64,000 nt of DNA from Streptomyces sp. S.PB5 (GCF_030403745.1 NZ_JAQMWP010000027.1:1-64000); one strand, 5' to 3'; positions 1 to 8,036 are shown, numbered from the stretch's first letter. Notes: a model not told the origin generated them from the sequence alone. Translations and numbers: made by a program.

Positions 1-307
1 GGATCAAGTCGGGCGGCAGATGAACCTCGGCCTGGCTCCGAGCGGGCCGACTCCCCCTTAGCGCCTGATCATCAATTGCGGGACGGGCCTTAGACGTTTT
101 AGTGATGAATTCCAGGAGAACCTGCGCGGCCTCTTCCTGAGCAGGTGACAGCTGACCTTCTTCCTCGATTTCGTTCGCCACGCACAACGTGTACTGAAGG
201 AATTCAGTTCCGAAAACCCTAAGCCTCTCATCCATCCCGATAGCGTATAGCGCCAGGCCCTGTGCGAGCGTGCATACGGCGAAGAGGGGACCGGTGGGTT
301 TACACAT
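1..307 (-). CDS. Partial hypothetical protein of a probable integrative element
   Basis: This is an open reading frame of 102 codons on the minus strand, with no stop before the left edge. It starts at an ATG (305-307, read MCKPTGPLF), and an in-frame stop lies upstream at 350-352. No family was recognised. The visible product is a mixed helical polypeptide with a Glu-rich stretch (EIEEEGQ) and a basic patch near the end (GSRPARSQ). Codon choice is unlike the rest of the window: AGG, CTA, GTA, ACT and AAA appear repeatedly, so third positions are not G/C-saturated. With the att-like tRNA fragment at 728-768, that suggests acquired DNA. No strong Shine-Dalgarno precedes the ATG, so the start is uncertain. 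Confidence 0.5.
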   Translation of the reverse strand, partial: MCKPTGPLFAVCTLAQGLALYAIGMDERLRVFGTEFLQYTLCVANEIEEEGQLSPAQEEAAQVLLEFITKTSKARPAIDDQALRGSRPARSQAEVHLPPDLI

Positions 308-626
308 GAGGATAGAGTGACAAGTGTCCCGGCTGGTTCGCAGTCCTGGCTACGGGGGTAAGGGTCTCAGGCGTGGTCTTGATTGCCGATTCTGAGTGTC
401 CGTCTTGGTCCACCACTGTCCAGAAGCCCGTATGACCGAGGCGAAGCCCTAGACCTCACCGGACCAAGATCGAGCAACTCGTAGCAGTGCTTCCACGCTC
501 GCCACAGCGGCGCCTCACCTGGAGGGCACAACGCCCTCGCGCAGGTCCAACGCCAGCAAACGCCGCTTCGCCTGGTCAGACGTCTTAGCTCCGTCTCAGT
601 TTCCGTCTCGTTCGTAGCCGTACGAG
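308..626. other. Non-coding stretch inside the element end
   Basis: No convincing coding frame is seen on either strand. The only structure noted is an 8-bp inverted repeat, CTTGGTCC at 404-411 and GGACCAAG at 461-468. Base composition is more mixed than in the chromosome to the right. Confidence 0.4.
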
Positions 627-696
627 GCCGTTCAGAGCCATTCGCTCAGCTCCGCAGCGATGCTGGCCGCACGGGATTGAACGCCTCTGAACGACC
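627..696. repeat. Inverted repeat pair, possible integrase arm-binding sites
   Basis: The 14-mers at 627-640 and 683-696 (core CGTTCAGAG and CTCTGAACG) are inverted copies matching at 12 of 14 positions. They lie 30-100 bp from the tRNA-like 3' end. Arm-type sites of tyrosine integrases typically flank the core att site in this way. The role is inferred from position only. Confidence 0.35.
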
Positions 697-727
697 CCGG
701 ATCACGCCCTGATCGGCAGGGACAAAC

Positions 728-768
728 CTGCAAAGCGAGTTACGTGGGTTCGATTCCCGCCACGGCCT
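728..768 (+). other. 3' half of a tRNA-like sequence (att scar)
   Basis: The sequence reads as an anticodon loop (CTGCAAA, anticodon GCA if real), the 3' strand of an anticodon stem (GCGAG), a T arm with a 5-bp stem (GTGGG/CCCGC around TTCGATT), a 7-nt acceptor strand (CACGGCC) and a discriminator base. Nothing upstream supplies the 5' acceptor, D arm or 5' anticodon strand, so this is not an intact gene. Actinobacterial integrative elements commonly recombine with the 3' half of a tRNA gene, so an att site or scar is the best reading. The acceptor matches no Streptomyces tRNA I can name with certainty. Confidence 0.5.
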
Positions 769-790
769 CTGGCTGCCTCAGTGGGCAGAA

Positions 791-827
791 CGACAGGGTG
801 GCGCCCCCGAGGGGTGTCGCCCTGTCG
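791..827 (-). terminator. Intrinsic terminator of the SUKH-like gene
   Basis: A 17-bp stem (CGACAGGG.. pairing with ..CCCTGTCG, including two G-T pairs) with a very short loop lies just past the stop codon of the gene at 839-2014. It also separates that gene from the att scar. Confidence 0.6.
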
Positions 828-838
828 GTCGTCGCGGT

Positions 839-2014
839 TCATTCCGCGCTCAGCACCCCGCCCGCCTCGTCCTGGAACGCCTCCGCCCAGTAGTGCCAGT
901 CGGCGTCGGTCGTGGTGACCGTCGGGTCCACCGATGCCAGGATCTGGATCATCGTGGCGGCCAGTTGCGCGTACGGTCCCTGTGACAGGCCGTACTTCAG
1001 GTCCTCGTCGAGCGAGTGCTCGTGGTGGAGGAGCCAGAGGGTGAAGGCCAGGGTGGAGACGTCCGTGTTCAGGGGGTACAGCCGCGCCTCGGGTTCGCTC
1101 CAGTTCAGGATCGCGCCCGTGCGACCGTCTATGACCAGGCTGTTGTCCTCCAGCAGGTAGCCGAGACGTATCAAGTGGTCGGCGTCGGCGGGAAGTTCGG
1201 CGTCCGGGGTGTCCGCGTAGTGCTCGGTGAGGGTCGGCAGGGGGACGTCCGTGTCCAGCTGGAACAGCAGGGCGTCCTCGGGCAGGCCCGTGTCGCGGAG
1301 GAAGCGGCGGGTCGGTTCGTGGGTGAGGGTCGCGGGGAAGTCGACGTCCTCGAAGCGCCAGATCTCACCCTGGCCGAACTCCTGGTCGAGGAGGCGGGCG
1401 GGGAGGTCCAGGGTCAGGCCGGACGCCGCGCCCGGGGCCGCCGTCAGCGACAGGGGGCGCAGCAGGGCCGCGATGCGCCAGTACGGCGGCACCTCGCCGT
1501 CCGCTCCCACGCCCTCTTCGAAGACCGCCAGCAGTTGGCGGGTCGCCTCCGCCGCGACTTGCGGTCCGAAGCGGCCGGCGTAGGAGGCGAACCGGCCGCG
1601 CAGTTCCGCCAGTTCCTCCGCGGCCGTCGCGAAGCGCACCAGCTTCTCCAGGGACGGGGCGAGCGGGCGGCGCTCCATGAGCTCCGGGGTGTCGTACCAG
1701 AAGTCGGTCGTCGACACCTCGCCGGTCGCGCCGTCGAGCAGGACCGGTTCCGTCTCCTGGCCCTCGATGTCGAGCAGCCCGCCTATGACCAGCTGGTCCC
1801 GCAGGTCCAGGGGCAGTCGGCCCTCGGGGTCACCGGTCGCGTCCTCGACCGTCCGCAGGCCCTCGCGGACCAGCTCCTCGAAGCTCAACAGGCCGATGCC
1901 GGACGGCAGTCCGGGTCCCGTCAGCCAACGGCGCGTCGAGGCGTGCGTGACGAAGCGTTCCAGGTCGTCGTCGGTCAGTGTGATCACCGCGGTTGCGGTG
2001 CCGCTCGTGCTCAT
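839..2014 (-). CDS. SUKH-4 family protein, two tandem domains
   Basis: This 391-aa soluble protein has no signal or membrane segment. Two halves share the SUKH-4 layout. The N half has TRRWLTGPGLPSGIGLLSF, then LVIGGL, then LLDGATGEV. The C half has TRRFLRDTGLP, then LIRLGYLLEDN, then VIDGRTGAILNW and LNTDVSTLAFTLWLL. SUKH proteins of bacteria are mostly immunity proteins against polymorphic toxins or contact-dependent systems, and stand-alone Streptomyces copies often have no assigned partner. The C-terminal domain is the better match and the N-terminal one looks divergent. No toxin gene is adjacent, and the neighbour on one side is an element boundary. The family call is from motif recognition; the function is not established. 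Confidence 0.65.
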   Translation of the reverse strand: MSTSGTATAVITLTDDDLERFVTHASTRRWLTGPGLPSGIGLLSFEELVREGLRTVEDATGDPEGRLPLDLRDQLVIGGLLDIEGQETEPVLLDGATGEVSTTDFWYDTPELMERRPLAPSLEKLVRFATAAEELAELRGRFASYAGRFGPQVAAEATRQLLAVFEEGVGADGEVPPYWRIAALLRPLSLTAAPGAASGLTLDLPARLLDQEFGQGEIWRFEDVDFPATLTHEPTRRFLRDTGLPEDALLFQLDTDVPLPTLTEHYADTPDAELPADADHLIRLGYLLEDNSLVIDGRTGAILNWSEPEARLYPLNTDVSTLAFTLWLLHHEHSLDEDLKYGLSQGPYAQLAATMIQILASVDPTVTTTDADWHYWAEAFQDEAGGVLSAE

Positions 2015-2175
2015 CGTTCCCCCGTGCGTGCGAACTCACTGTCCCCGAGCAGGGCAGGACGGACCCAGCCGTGCAGGTCTCGCCGTCGTTCCCCACTGCC
2101 CAGAACACTACTCGGCACCACTGACAACGCCCTCGGAATACGGCCCTGGGACAGGAGGGGTCTGAACAGGAGACG

Positions 2176-2706
2176 TCAGCGGACCCTCGCGCGTTCCCTC
2201 CCCGCCAGAATCTCCTCCACCGTCTCCCCCACCGACAGCGACGAGCTGTCCAGCCACAGACCGATCCGCGGGGTCTCCTCCCGCAGTACCCGGTCCAGCT
2301 CCGCGACCGTCCAGGCCGCCCCGTAGCCCGACTTGGCCCGCCCGGCCTCCCGCGCCGCCACCGTCTCGGGGCTCGGCGCCAGGACGACGACGTACAGGGG
2401 CCGCGTGCGGATCAGGCGTACGTACGCGGCCAGTTCCTCCCCCAGCACCACGTCCTGCACCACCGCCGTGAACCCGGCCTCCGCGTAGGTGTCCGCCGTC
2501 GCCGCCGACAGCCGGTACCGCAAACGGAGCTGATCCTCGCCCTCGCCGCCCGCGACACCGTCGTACTCCTCCCGCCCGGAGACGATCATCCGGCGGAAGG
2601 CGTCCCCGCGGACATGGGCGGCCCGCACCACCCGCTCGGCGAGCGCCTGGGCGACCGTCGACTTGCCGGACGCCATGACGCCCGTGACAAGGATCACGCC
2701 AGACAT
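2176..2706 (-). CDS. P-loop ATP-binding protein, kinase-like
   Basis: The product is about 176 aa when started at the ATG at 2704-2706 (MSGVILVTGVMASGKST), which has GGGGG a few bases upstream. The longer upstream frame lacks support. A Walker A motif (GVMASGKST) sits at residues 9-17, followed by VRGDAFRRM, resembling shikimate/gluconate-kinase-like or AAA_33-type small-molecule or nucleotide kinases. The distal region ends in an arginine-rich tail (AGRERARVR). It lies 44 nt downstream of the membrane microprotein of the molybdo-flavoprotein operon, in the same direction, so cotranscription is plausible. The substrate cannot be deduced. Confidence 0.7.
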   Translation of the reverse strand: MSGVILVTGVMASGKSTVAQALAERVVRAAHVRGDAFRRMIVSGREEYDGVAGGEGEDQLRLRYRLSAATADTYAEAGFTAVVQDVVLGEELAAYVRLIRTRPLYVVVLAPSPETVAAREAGRAKSGYGAAWTVAELDRVLREETPRIGLWLDSSSLSVGETVEEILAGRERARVR

Positions 2707-2750
2707 CGAGACCCCCGCGTCACGGCCACGCCCGCTCTCCGTCACGAGCG

Positions 2751-2873
2751 TCAGGTCAGGTAGACGCCGCCCAGGACCACCACGAGCGCCGCGAGGGCGA
2801 ACACCAGGATCCACAGCAGCAGCTTTCCGACGCCGGGCGCCGGTTCGTACCGCTCGGGATCCTGGGAGCTCAC
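2751..2873 (-). CDS. 40-aa single-pass membrane microprotein
   Basis: The frame starts with a GTG at 2871-2873 that overlaps the stop of the molybdopterin subunit (GTGA). It encodes a polar N terminus (SSQDPERYEPAPGVG), one hydrophobic helix (LLLWILVFALAALVVVLGG) and ends VYLT. The exact overlap matches the overlaps at the two upstream junctions of this operon, which argues that it is a real, translationally coupled gene. The family is unknown to me. It could anchor the enzyme complex to the membrane or be an accessory subunit, but this is inference. Confidence 0.6.
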   Translation of the reverse strand: MSSQDPERYEPAPGVGKLLLWILVFALAALVVVLGGVYLT

Positions 2874-5179
2874 TGCGCGGTCACCACCGCGGCCTGCGGC
2901 CGGATCGGGAGCCGGTTCACGGGGCGGCCGGTCGCGGCCCGTACGGCGGAGGCGACCGCCGCCGGGGACGTCACGACCGGCACCGCGCTGACCGCCTTCG
3001 CGCCGAAGGGCGCGACCACGTCCCGCTCCTCGACCAGCTTCACGATCCGGATGTCCGGGGCGTCGAGGGCGGTCGGCAGCGCGTAGCCGGTGAGGTCGGG
3101 GTGGCGGATCACACCGCGCGCGGTGCGCAGGTTCTCCGTGAGCGCTATGCCCACGCCCTGGGTGACGCCCGCCTCGATACGGGCCGCCAGCTGGGCCGGG
3201 TTCAGGACCCGGCCCACGTCCTGGGCGACGGCGAGTTCGACGACCCGGACCGAGCCGAGCTCGATGTCGACGTCCACCACCGCGCGGATCGCGCAGAAGG
3301 CCATGCCGACGAAGGCGTCGCCCTGGCCGGACTCGTCGAGCGGCTCGGTGGGGTGCGGGCGGCACTGCGCCGTCGCCCACAGTTCCTTGCCGTCCATCGC
3401 CTCGGTGACGGTGGTCGACAGGACACCGTCGTACGAGGTGATCTTGCCGTCGGTGATCTGGAGCAGTTCGGTGGACATGCCGAACTTGTGCGCCAGGGGC
3501 TGGAGGAGCTGGGTGCGGACCATCTTGGCCGCGCGTTCCACCGCGCCGCCCGAGACCCAGGTGTGGCGGCCCCGGCAGCCCGCGCCCGCGGGGGGCTGGT
3601 CGGTGTCCACGGGGGCGACGTGGACCTCGTCGATGCCGAGGGTCTCCTGGACGATCTGGCGGGCCAGCGTGGTGAAGCCCTGGCCGGTCTCCACCGCCGC
3701 GCACAGGACCGTCGCCACGCCGTCGTGGACCTTCACGGTGGCCGTGGAGACCTCGTCGGCGCCCTCCGCGCCGAGCATGTGGACCATGCCGAGGCCGTAG
3801 CCGACGCCACGGCGGATCGCGCCCGGCTCGCCCGCGCCCTCGGGGCCGCCGGGCAGCAGCCACTCGTCCTCGGGGGTGTCCTTGGGGAGCGCGGGGAGGG
3901 GGAAGTCCCGTACGGCCTGCAGCAGCTCCGCCACCGGTGCGGGGCACGTCACCGTCTGGCCCGTCGGGAGCACGTCCCCCGTCGCGAGCGCGTTGCGCAG
4001 GCGCAGTTCCGCCGGGTCCATGCCCAGCTTCTTCGCCAGCTTGTCCATCTGCGCCTCGTAGGCGGCGCAGACCTGCATGGCGCCCTCGCCGCGGACATGG
4101 CCGGAGGGCGGGTTGTTGGTGCGTACGGCCCAGCCCTCGATGAAGGCGTTCGGGACGACGTACGGGCCGCAGGCGAAGCCGACGGCGGCGGCGAGGGCCT
4201 CGGCGGAGGTGTCGGCGTAGGCGCCCGCGTCGAGGAGGATCTGGGCCTCGACCTTGACCAGCTTGCCCTCGGCGTCGGCGTGGTGGCGGTAGCGGAGGAG
4301 GGTGGGGTGGCGGTGGGCGTGGCCGAGGAAGGACTCCTCGCGCGTGGCCGTGAGTTTGACCGGGCAGCCCGTCTTCAGCGCCAGGAGGCCGAGCGGGAGC
4401 TGGATGCCCTGGTCCTCGCGGTCGGCCGTGGCGCCGGGGACGCCGGTGACGACGATCTTGACGCGCTCGGGTTCCAGGCCGTAGCAGGCGGCGGCGGTGT
4501 CCCGGTCGGTGTGCGGGTCGGTGGAGGCCAGGTAGAGCTCCACGCCGCCGTCGGGGCGGGGCACGGCGAGGCCGGCCTCGGCGCCGATGGGGGCGGGGTC
4601 CTGGCGGCCGATGCGGTACTGGCCCTCGACGACGATCTCGCCGGTCACGGACGGGTCGCCGTGGTGCAGCGGGATGTGCCGGATCAGGTTGCCGTCGGCG
4701 TGCAGGGGTTCGGCCTCGAAGGCCAGCTCGGGGTCGGTCACCGGGTCGAGCACCTCGTACTCGACGATGACGGCCGCCGCGGCCATCCGCGCGGTGTCGG
4801 GGTGGTCGGCGGCGACGGCCGCGAGGGGCTCGCCGTGGTGGCGGACCACCTCGGAGGCGAAGACCGGCCGATCGGCCTTGCCGCGGCCGTACACCGGGTT
4901 GCCGGGGACGTCCTCGTGCGTGATGACCGCGCGTACGCCGGGCATCTCGCGCGCGTGGGAGGTGTCGATGGACACGATGCGCGCGTGCGGGTGCGGGGAG
5001 CGCAGTACGGCGGCCCACAGCAGGCCCTCGGCCCACAGGTCGGCCGCGTACGGGAAGGTGCCCTCGGTCTTGGCACGGGCGTCGGCGGCCGGCAGGGAGG
5101 CGCCGATGCCGTGCGGGATCGGCTCGGGGGCGGGGGCTGCCTCCGCGGGGGTGGTCGCGGTGGCGGCTTCGTTGCTCAC
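2870..5179 (-). CDS. Xanthine dehydrogenase-family molybdopterin-binding subunit, divergent active site
   Basis: This 769-aa protein starts at a GTG overlapping the Fe-S subunit stop (GTGA). It has the two-part fold of XDH/CO-dehydrogenase large subunits: an Ald_Xan_dh_C domain at about residues 35-140, then the Moco-binding region with TREESFLGH, AVRTNNPPSGH, ELRLRNALATGDVLPTG, VETGQG and AGCRGRHTWVSGGAV. Three normally conserved sites deviate. The GG(A/G)FGGKE-type loop reads GVPGATADRED (246-256). RGFG reads RGEG (363-366). The C-terminal GAKGVGE, which carries the catalytic Glu of hydroxylases, reads GAKAVSA with Ala at 732. The partner subunits are intact, so it could be a purine or aldehyde hydroxylase relative with changed chemistry or a non-hydroxylating paralogue. 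The name reflects fold, not proven activity. Confidence 0.8.
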   Translation of the reverse strand: MSNEAATATTPAEAAPAPEPIPHGIGASLPAADARAKTEGTFPYAADLWAEGLLWAAVLRSPHPHARIVSIDTSHAREMPGVRAVITHEDVPGNPVYGRGKADRPVFASEVVRHHGEPLAAVAADHPDTARMAAAAVIVEYEVLDPVTDPELAFEAEPLHADGNLIRHIPLHHGDPSVTGEIVVEGQYRIGRQDPAPIGAEAGLAVPRPDGGVELYLASTDPHTDRDTAAACYGLEPERVKIVVTGVPGATADREDQGIQLPLGLLALKTGCPVKLTATREESFLGHAHRHPTLLRYRHHADAEGKLVKVEAQILLDAGAYADTSAEALAAAVGFACGPYVVPNAFIEGWAVRTNNPPSGHVRGEGAMQVCAAYEAQMDKLAKKLGMDPAELRLRNALATGDVLPTGQTVTCPAPVAELLQAVRDFPLPALPKDTPEDEWLLPGGPEGAGEPGAIRRGVGYGLGMVHMLGAEGADEVSTATVKVHDGVATVLCAAVETGQGFTTLARQIVQETLGIDEVHVAPVDTDQPPAGAGCRGRHTWVSGGAVERAAKMVRTQLLQPLAHKFGMSTELLQITDGKITSYDGVLSTTVTEAMDGKELWATAQCRPHPTEPLDESGQGDAFVGMAFCAIRAVVDVDIELGSVRVVELAVAQDVGRVLNPAQLAARIEAGVTQGVGIALTENLRTARGVIRHPDLTGYALPTALDAPDIRIVKLVEERDVVAPFGAKAVSAVPVVTSPAAVASAVRAATGRPVNRLPIRPQAAVVTAQ

Positions 5180-7146
5180 GCCTGGCCTCCGTCCGTTCCG
5201 TACGCCTGGTCATGCGGCGGCTCGAAGGCCGACGGGTTGACCCCGCCGGCTCCGGGGCCCGCCTGGTGCGGGATACGTGCCTCGTCGCCGTCCGACTCAG
5301 CCTCGGCCGCGGCGTGCGCCTCGCGTTCGGCGACGACTTCCTTGACGGCGTCGACGACGCCCCGGTAGCCGGAGCAACGGCACAGGTTTCCGCACAGGGC
5401 CTGGCGGGTCTCCAGCTCGGTCGGCGCCGGGTTGCCCTCCAAGAGGTCGTGCACGGTCATCGCCATGCCGGGCACGCAGAAACCGCACTGCACCGCCCCG
5501 CACTTGGCGAGCGCGCGCTGTACGTCGGAGGGCTGCCCGCCCTCGGCGAGGCCCTCTACGGTGCGGACCTCGCTGCCGGCGGCGGTGACCGCGGGGACCA
5601 GGCAGGAGGCGACGAGGCGGCCGTCGACCTGGACGTTGCAGGCCCCGCACTCGCCCTGCGAGCAGCCGTCCTTGGCGCCCGCGAGACCGAGGCGCTCGCG
5701 TAGCACGTAGAGCAGCGACTCGCCGATCCAGGCGTCGGCGACGGGGCGTTCGACGCCGTTGACGCGCAGGACGTAGGAGGCGAGGGGGTGTTCCTCACCG
5801 GGGAGTGCGGGGGCGGGCTCGTCCGGCGTGTCGGAGTCGGCGGCCGTCGCGTGCTCCTCGACGGCCTCCGGCCCGGACTCCGTGTCGGTCTCGGCCGGGG
5901 CGGACGGGGAGTGGTCGGCGCGCGGCTGGGCGGCCCCTTCAGCGGCTTCCACGGCTCCCTGGGCGCCCTCGGGGCCCTCGGCTGCCGCCGCTGCCTCATC
6001 GGCGTCCCGAGAGGGCTGTGAGGCGGCTGCGCCGGAGGTGTCCGTCGGGGGCTCGGCGGGGGCGTGGCCGTGCTGCGGGACCGAGCCGTGCGGCCCGGCC
6101 GGGTCGTGGGTCTCGGCGGAACCGTGGGAGTGCCCGGGGTCGTGCGCGGCGGGACCGGCCTCCACGCGCGCGTGGGTGTCCGGTGCGTCGGCGACCGGGT
6201 GGGCGCCGGTGTGGTCGGCGGACCGGTCGTGCGGGAGCGTGTCCGTGGACGGCACGTGCGCGTGGGCGTTCGCGGCCACCCCGGCGGCCTCGCCCTGACC
6301 GTCGCCGGCCGGACCGCCCTGGGGGTCGCCCGAGGGCATGTGCGCGTGACCGTCGCCGGGTGACACGTGCGCGTGGCCCTCGTCGGCCGGACCGCCGTGA
6401 CCGTGGGCGTCACCGCCGGGCACGTGCGCGTGGAGGTCGCCGACCGTCCCGCCGTGCTCCTGCCCGGGAACGGTGGACTGCCCGGGAGCCTGCCCGGCCC
6501 CCGGCGTCTCGGTGCCCCACGGCTGTCCCGCCTGCGTCTGCGTGGCCCAGGGCGCGGGCGCGCCGCCGGGCAGCGTGGCCGGAGGCGTTCCACCCCACTG
6601 CTCGACGAGAGCCGACGTGGTGAACTCGCCCGATTCATCCGGAAGATCGCCGTTGGCGACGGGGATCGACCACTGTCCGGTCACGTCGTGCCCGGGCGCG
6701 GGAGCGACCTCCGCGGCCTCCACGTGCTCGGTGCGCTCGCTGTGCTCGGCGTGTTCCCCGAAGTTCCACTGCCCGGTCGCCCCGGGGTTGTACGTGAACC
6801 GGTCGCTCCCGGCGCCCTGGCCGCCCTGACCATCCTGTCCGCCCTGCCCGCCGTGCGGCAGCGCGTTCGGGTCGGGCCACTGGACGCCGTCGGCGGGCAC
6901 CGCCCAGGTGCCGGTGGCCGCCGGGTCGGTGCCGGCGTCGCCGCCGGGGGCGACCGCTATCTGCGGCGGCACATACCCGTGACCGCGCGCGGCGAGCGGA
7001 CTGTCCGAGGCCAGCAGGGCGTCGATGCCGCCCTCGGGGAGCTTCACGAAGGCGGTGGCACCGTCGTCGTAGTCGCCCTGGGGCAGCGGGTCCCAGCGGC
7101 CGCCGCTCGGCGGCGGGGTGCCCTCTCCGTGCCGGTCGTCGGTCAC
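5176..7146 (-). CDS. 2Fe-2S subunit of the XDH-like enzyme with long His-rich N-terminal extension
   Basis: This 656-aa protein starts at the GTG at 7144-7146 (VTDDRHGEG), which overlaps the stop of the FAD subunit (GTGA). The catalytic part is only about the last 200 residues: a plant-type ferredoxin domain (C495, C500, C503 and C515 in CSQGECGACN..C) and an [2Fe-2S]-binding helical domain (CGFC, then CGNLCRC). The first about 454 residues are low-complexity. They contain repeated TG-x-W units (TGTWAVP, TGQWNF, TGQWSIP), a Gly/Gln run, and a stretch with many His residues (HAHVPGGDAHGHGG, EGHAHVSPGDGHAHM). Typical family members are about 160-200 aa. The extension may be a disordered metal-binding or docking region. 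It forms a three-subunit enzyme with the adjacent genes. Confidence 0.85.
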   Translation of the reverse strand: MTDDRHGEGTPPPSGGRWDPLPQGDYDDGATAFVKLPEGGIDALLASDSPLAARGHGYVPPQIAVAPGGDAGTDPAATGTWAVPADGVQWPDPNALPHGGQGGQDGQGGQGAGSDRFTYNPGATGQWNFGEHAEHSERTEHVEAAEVAPAPGHDVTGQWSIPVANGDLPDESGEFTTSALVEQWGGTPPATLPGGAPAPWATQTQAGQPWGTETPGAGQAPGQSTVPGQEHGGTVGDLHAHVPGGDAHGHGGPADEGHAHVSPGDGHAHMPSGDPQGGPAGDGQGEAAGVAANAHAHVPSTDTLPHDRSADHTGAHPVADAPDTHARVEAGPAAHDPGHSHGSAETHDPAGPHGSVPQHGHAPAEPPTDTSGAAASQPSRDADEAAAAAEGPEGAQGAVEAAEGAAQPRADHSPSAPAETDTESGPEAVEEHATAADSDTPDEPAPALPGEEHPLASYVLRVNGVERPVADAWIGESLLYVLRERLGLAGAKDGCSQGECGACNVQVDGRLVASCLVPAVTAAGSEVRTVEGLAEGGQPSDVQRALAKCGAVQCGFCVPGMAMTVHDLLEGNPAPTELETRQALCGNLCRCSGYRGVVDAVKEVVAEREAHAAAEAESDGDEARIPHQAGPGAGGVNPSAFEPPHDQAYGTDGGQA

Positions 7147-8036
7147 GACAGCGCCCTCCCCAGTGCTCGTCGGGCCAGCGCGGCGACGGTGCGCCGCAGG
7201 TGCAGTACGGCGGGCGGAAGCGGTTGCACGGAGCCGTCGGGCTCCGGGGCCGCGTCGGGGATGCAGGCCGCGGCGACGTACTCGCCGAAGGCGTGCAGCG
7301 CCTCCGGGACCAGGGTGCGGTTGTTGTCCCAGTCGATGAGCCGGCCGACCCACTGCTCGGCGTCCAGGGGCCTGAGCGGCATCGGCGCTATGGCTCCGAC
7401 GGCGCACCTGACTCCGCGCCGCGCGGGGTCGAGGACGAGCGCGACGGAGGCCATCGCACGGCCGGGCCCGGTGCGGCCGGTGGCCTTGAGGAAGACCTGC
7501 GGGGCGTGCAGCAGCGGCACGCGCACGAAGCCGATGAGTTCGCCGGGGCGCAGCATCTCCATGCCGGCCAGCAGATGCGACACCGGGAGTTCACGGCGGG
7601 CCCCGCCCGGGCCCGCGATGATCAGCGTCGCCTCCAGGGCGGCCAGCACCGGGAGGGTGTCGCCGGTGGGGGACGCCGTGGCGATGTTGCCGCCCAGGGT
7701 GCCCGCGTTGCGGATCTGCGGCGGGCCCGCGGCGCGCGCCGCGGCGGCGAGCGCGGGGATGAGGGCGGCGAAGTCGGGGCGGCCCATGCGCGCGTGCGTG
7801 AGCCCGGCGCCGAGCAGGGCGTGCCCGTCCTGGTACTGCCAGCCGCGGATCTCGCTGATGCGGCCGAGGCCCACCAGTGCGGCGGGCCTGAGCTGGCCGG
7901 AGTTGACGGCGGCCATGAGGTCGGTGCCGCCCGCGACGGGCACGGCGGCGGGCATGGCGGCCAGTGCCGCCACGGCCTCGTCCAGCGTCGTGGGCAGCGT
8001 GACGGCCTGCGCCGCCTGCGGTGCGTGCGTGGTCAA
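7143..8036 (-). CDS. FAD-binding subunit of the XDH-like molybdo-flavoprotein
   Basis: The product is about 297 aa from the TTG at 8034-8036, chosen because GGAAGGGG lies 8-14 nt upstream and the domain begins right after it. Longer starts add a Cys/Arg-rich tail unlike the family. Motifs of the CO-dehydrogenase medium-chain flavoprotein fold are present: PVAGGTDLMAAV, then NAGTLGGNIATASPTGD for FAD pyrophosphate binding. The C-terminal domain includes TGRTGPGRAMASVALVLD. It transfers electrons from the Fe-S subunit to an acceptor. It is the first gene of the operon, and its stop overlaps the next start. Confidence 0.85.
   Translation of the reverse strand: MTTHAPQAAQAVTLPTTLDEAVAALAAMPAAVPVAGGTDLMAAVNSGQLRPAALVGLGRISEIRGWQYQDGHALLGAGLTHARMGRPDFAALIPALAAAARAAGPPQIRNAGTLGGNIATASPTGDTLPVLAALEATLIIAGPGGARRELPVSHLLAGMEMLRPGELIGFVRVPLLHAPQVFLKATGRTGPGRAMASVALVLDPARRGVRCAVGAIAPMPLRPLDAEQWVGRLIDWDNNRTLVPEALHAFGEYVAAACIPDAAPEPDGSVQPLPPAVLHLRRTVAALARRALGRALS

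Noticed and set aside
728..768. Intact tRNA gene
   Set aside because: Only the 3' half folds; no 5' acceptor, D arm or 5' anticodon strand precedes it.
2663..5368. 901-codon plus-strand open frame
   Set aside because: It lies antisense to the molybdopterin subunit, is Val/Gly/Arg-rich with no family motif, and is an artefact of high third-position GC.
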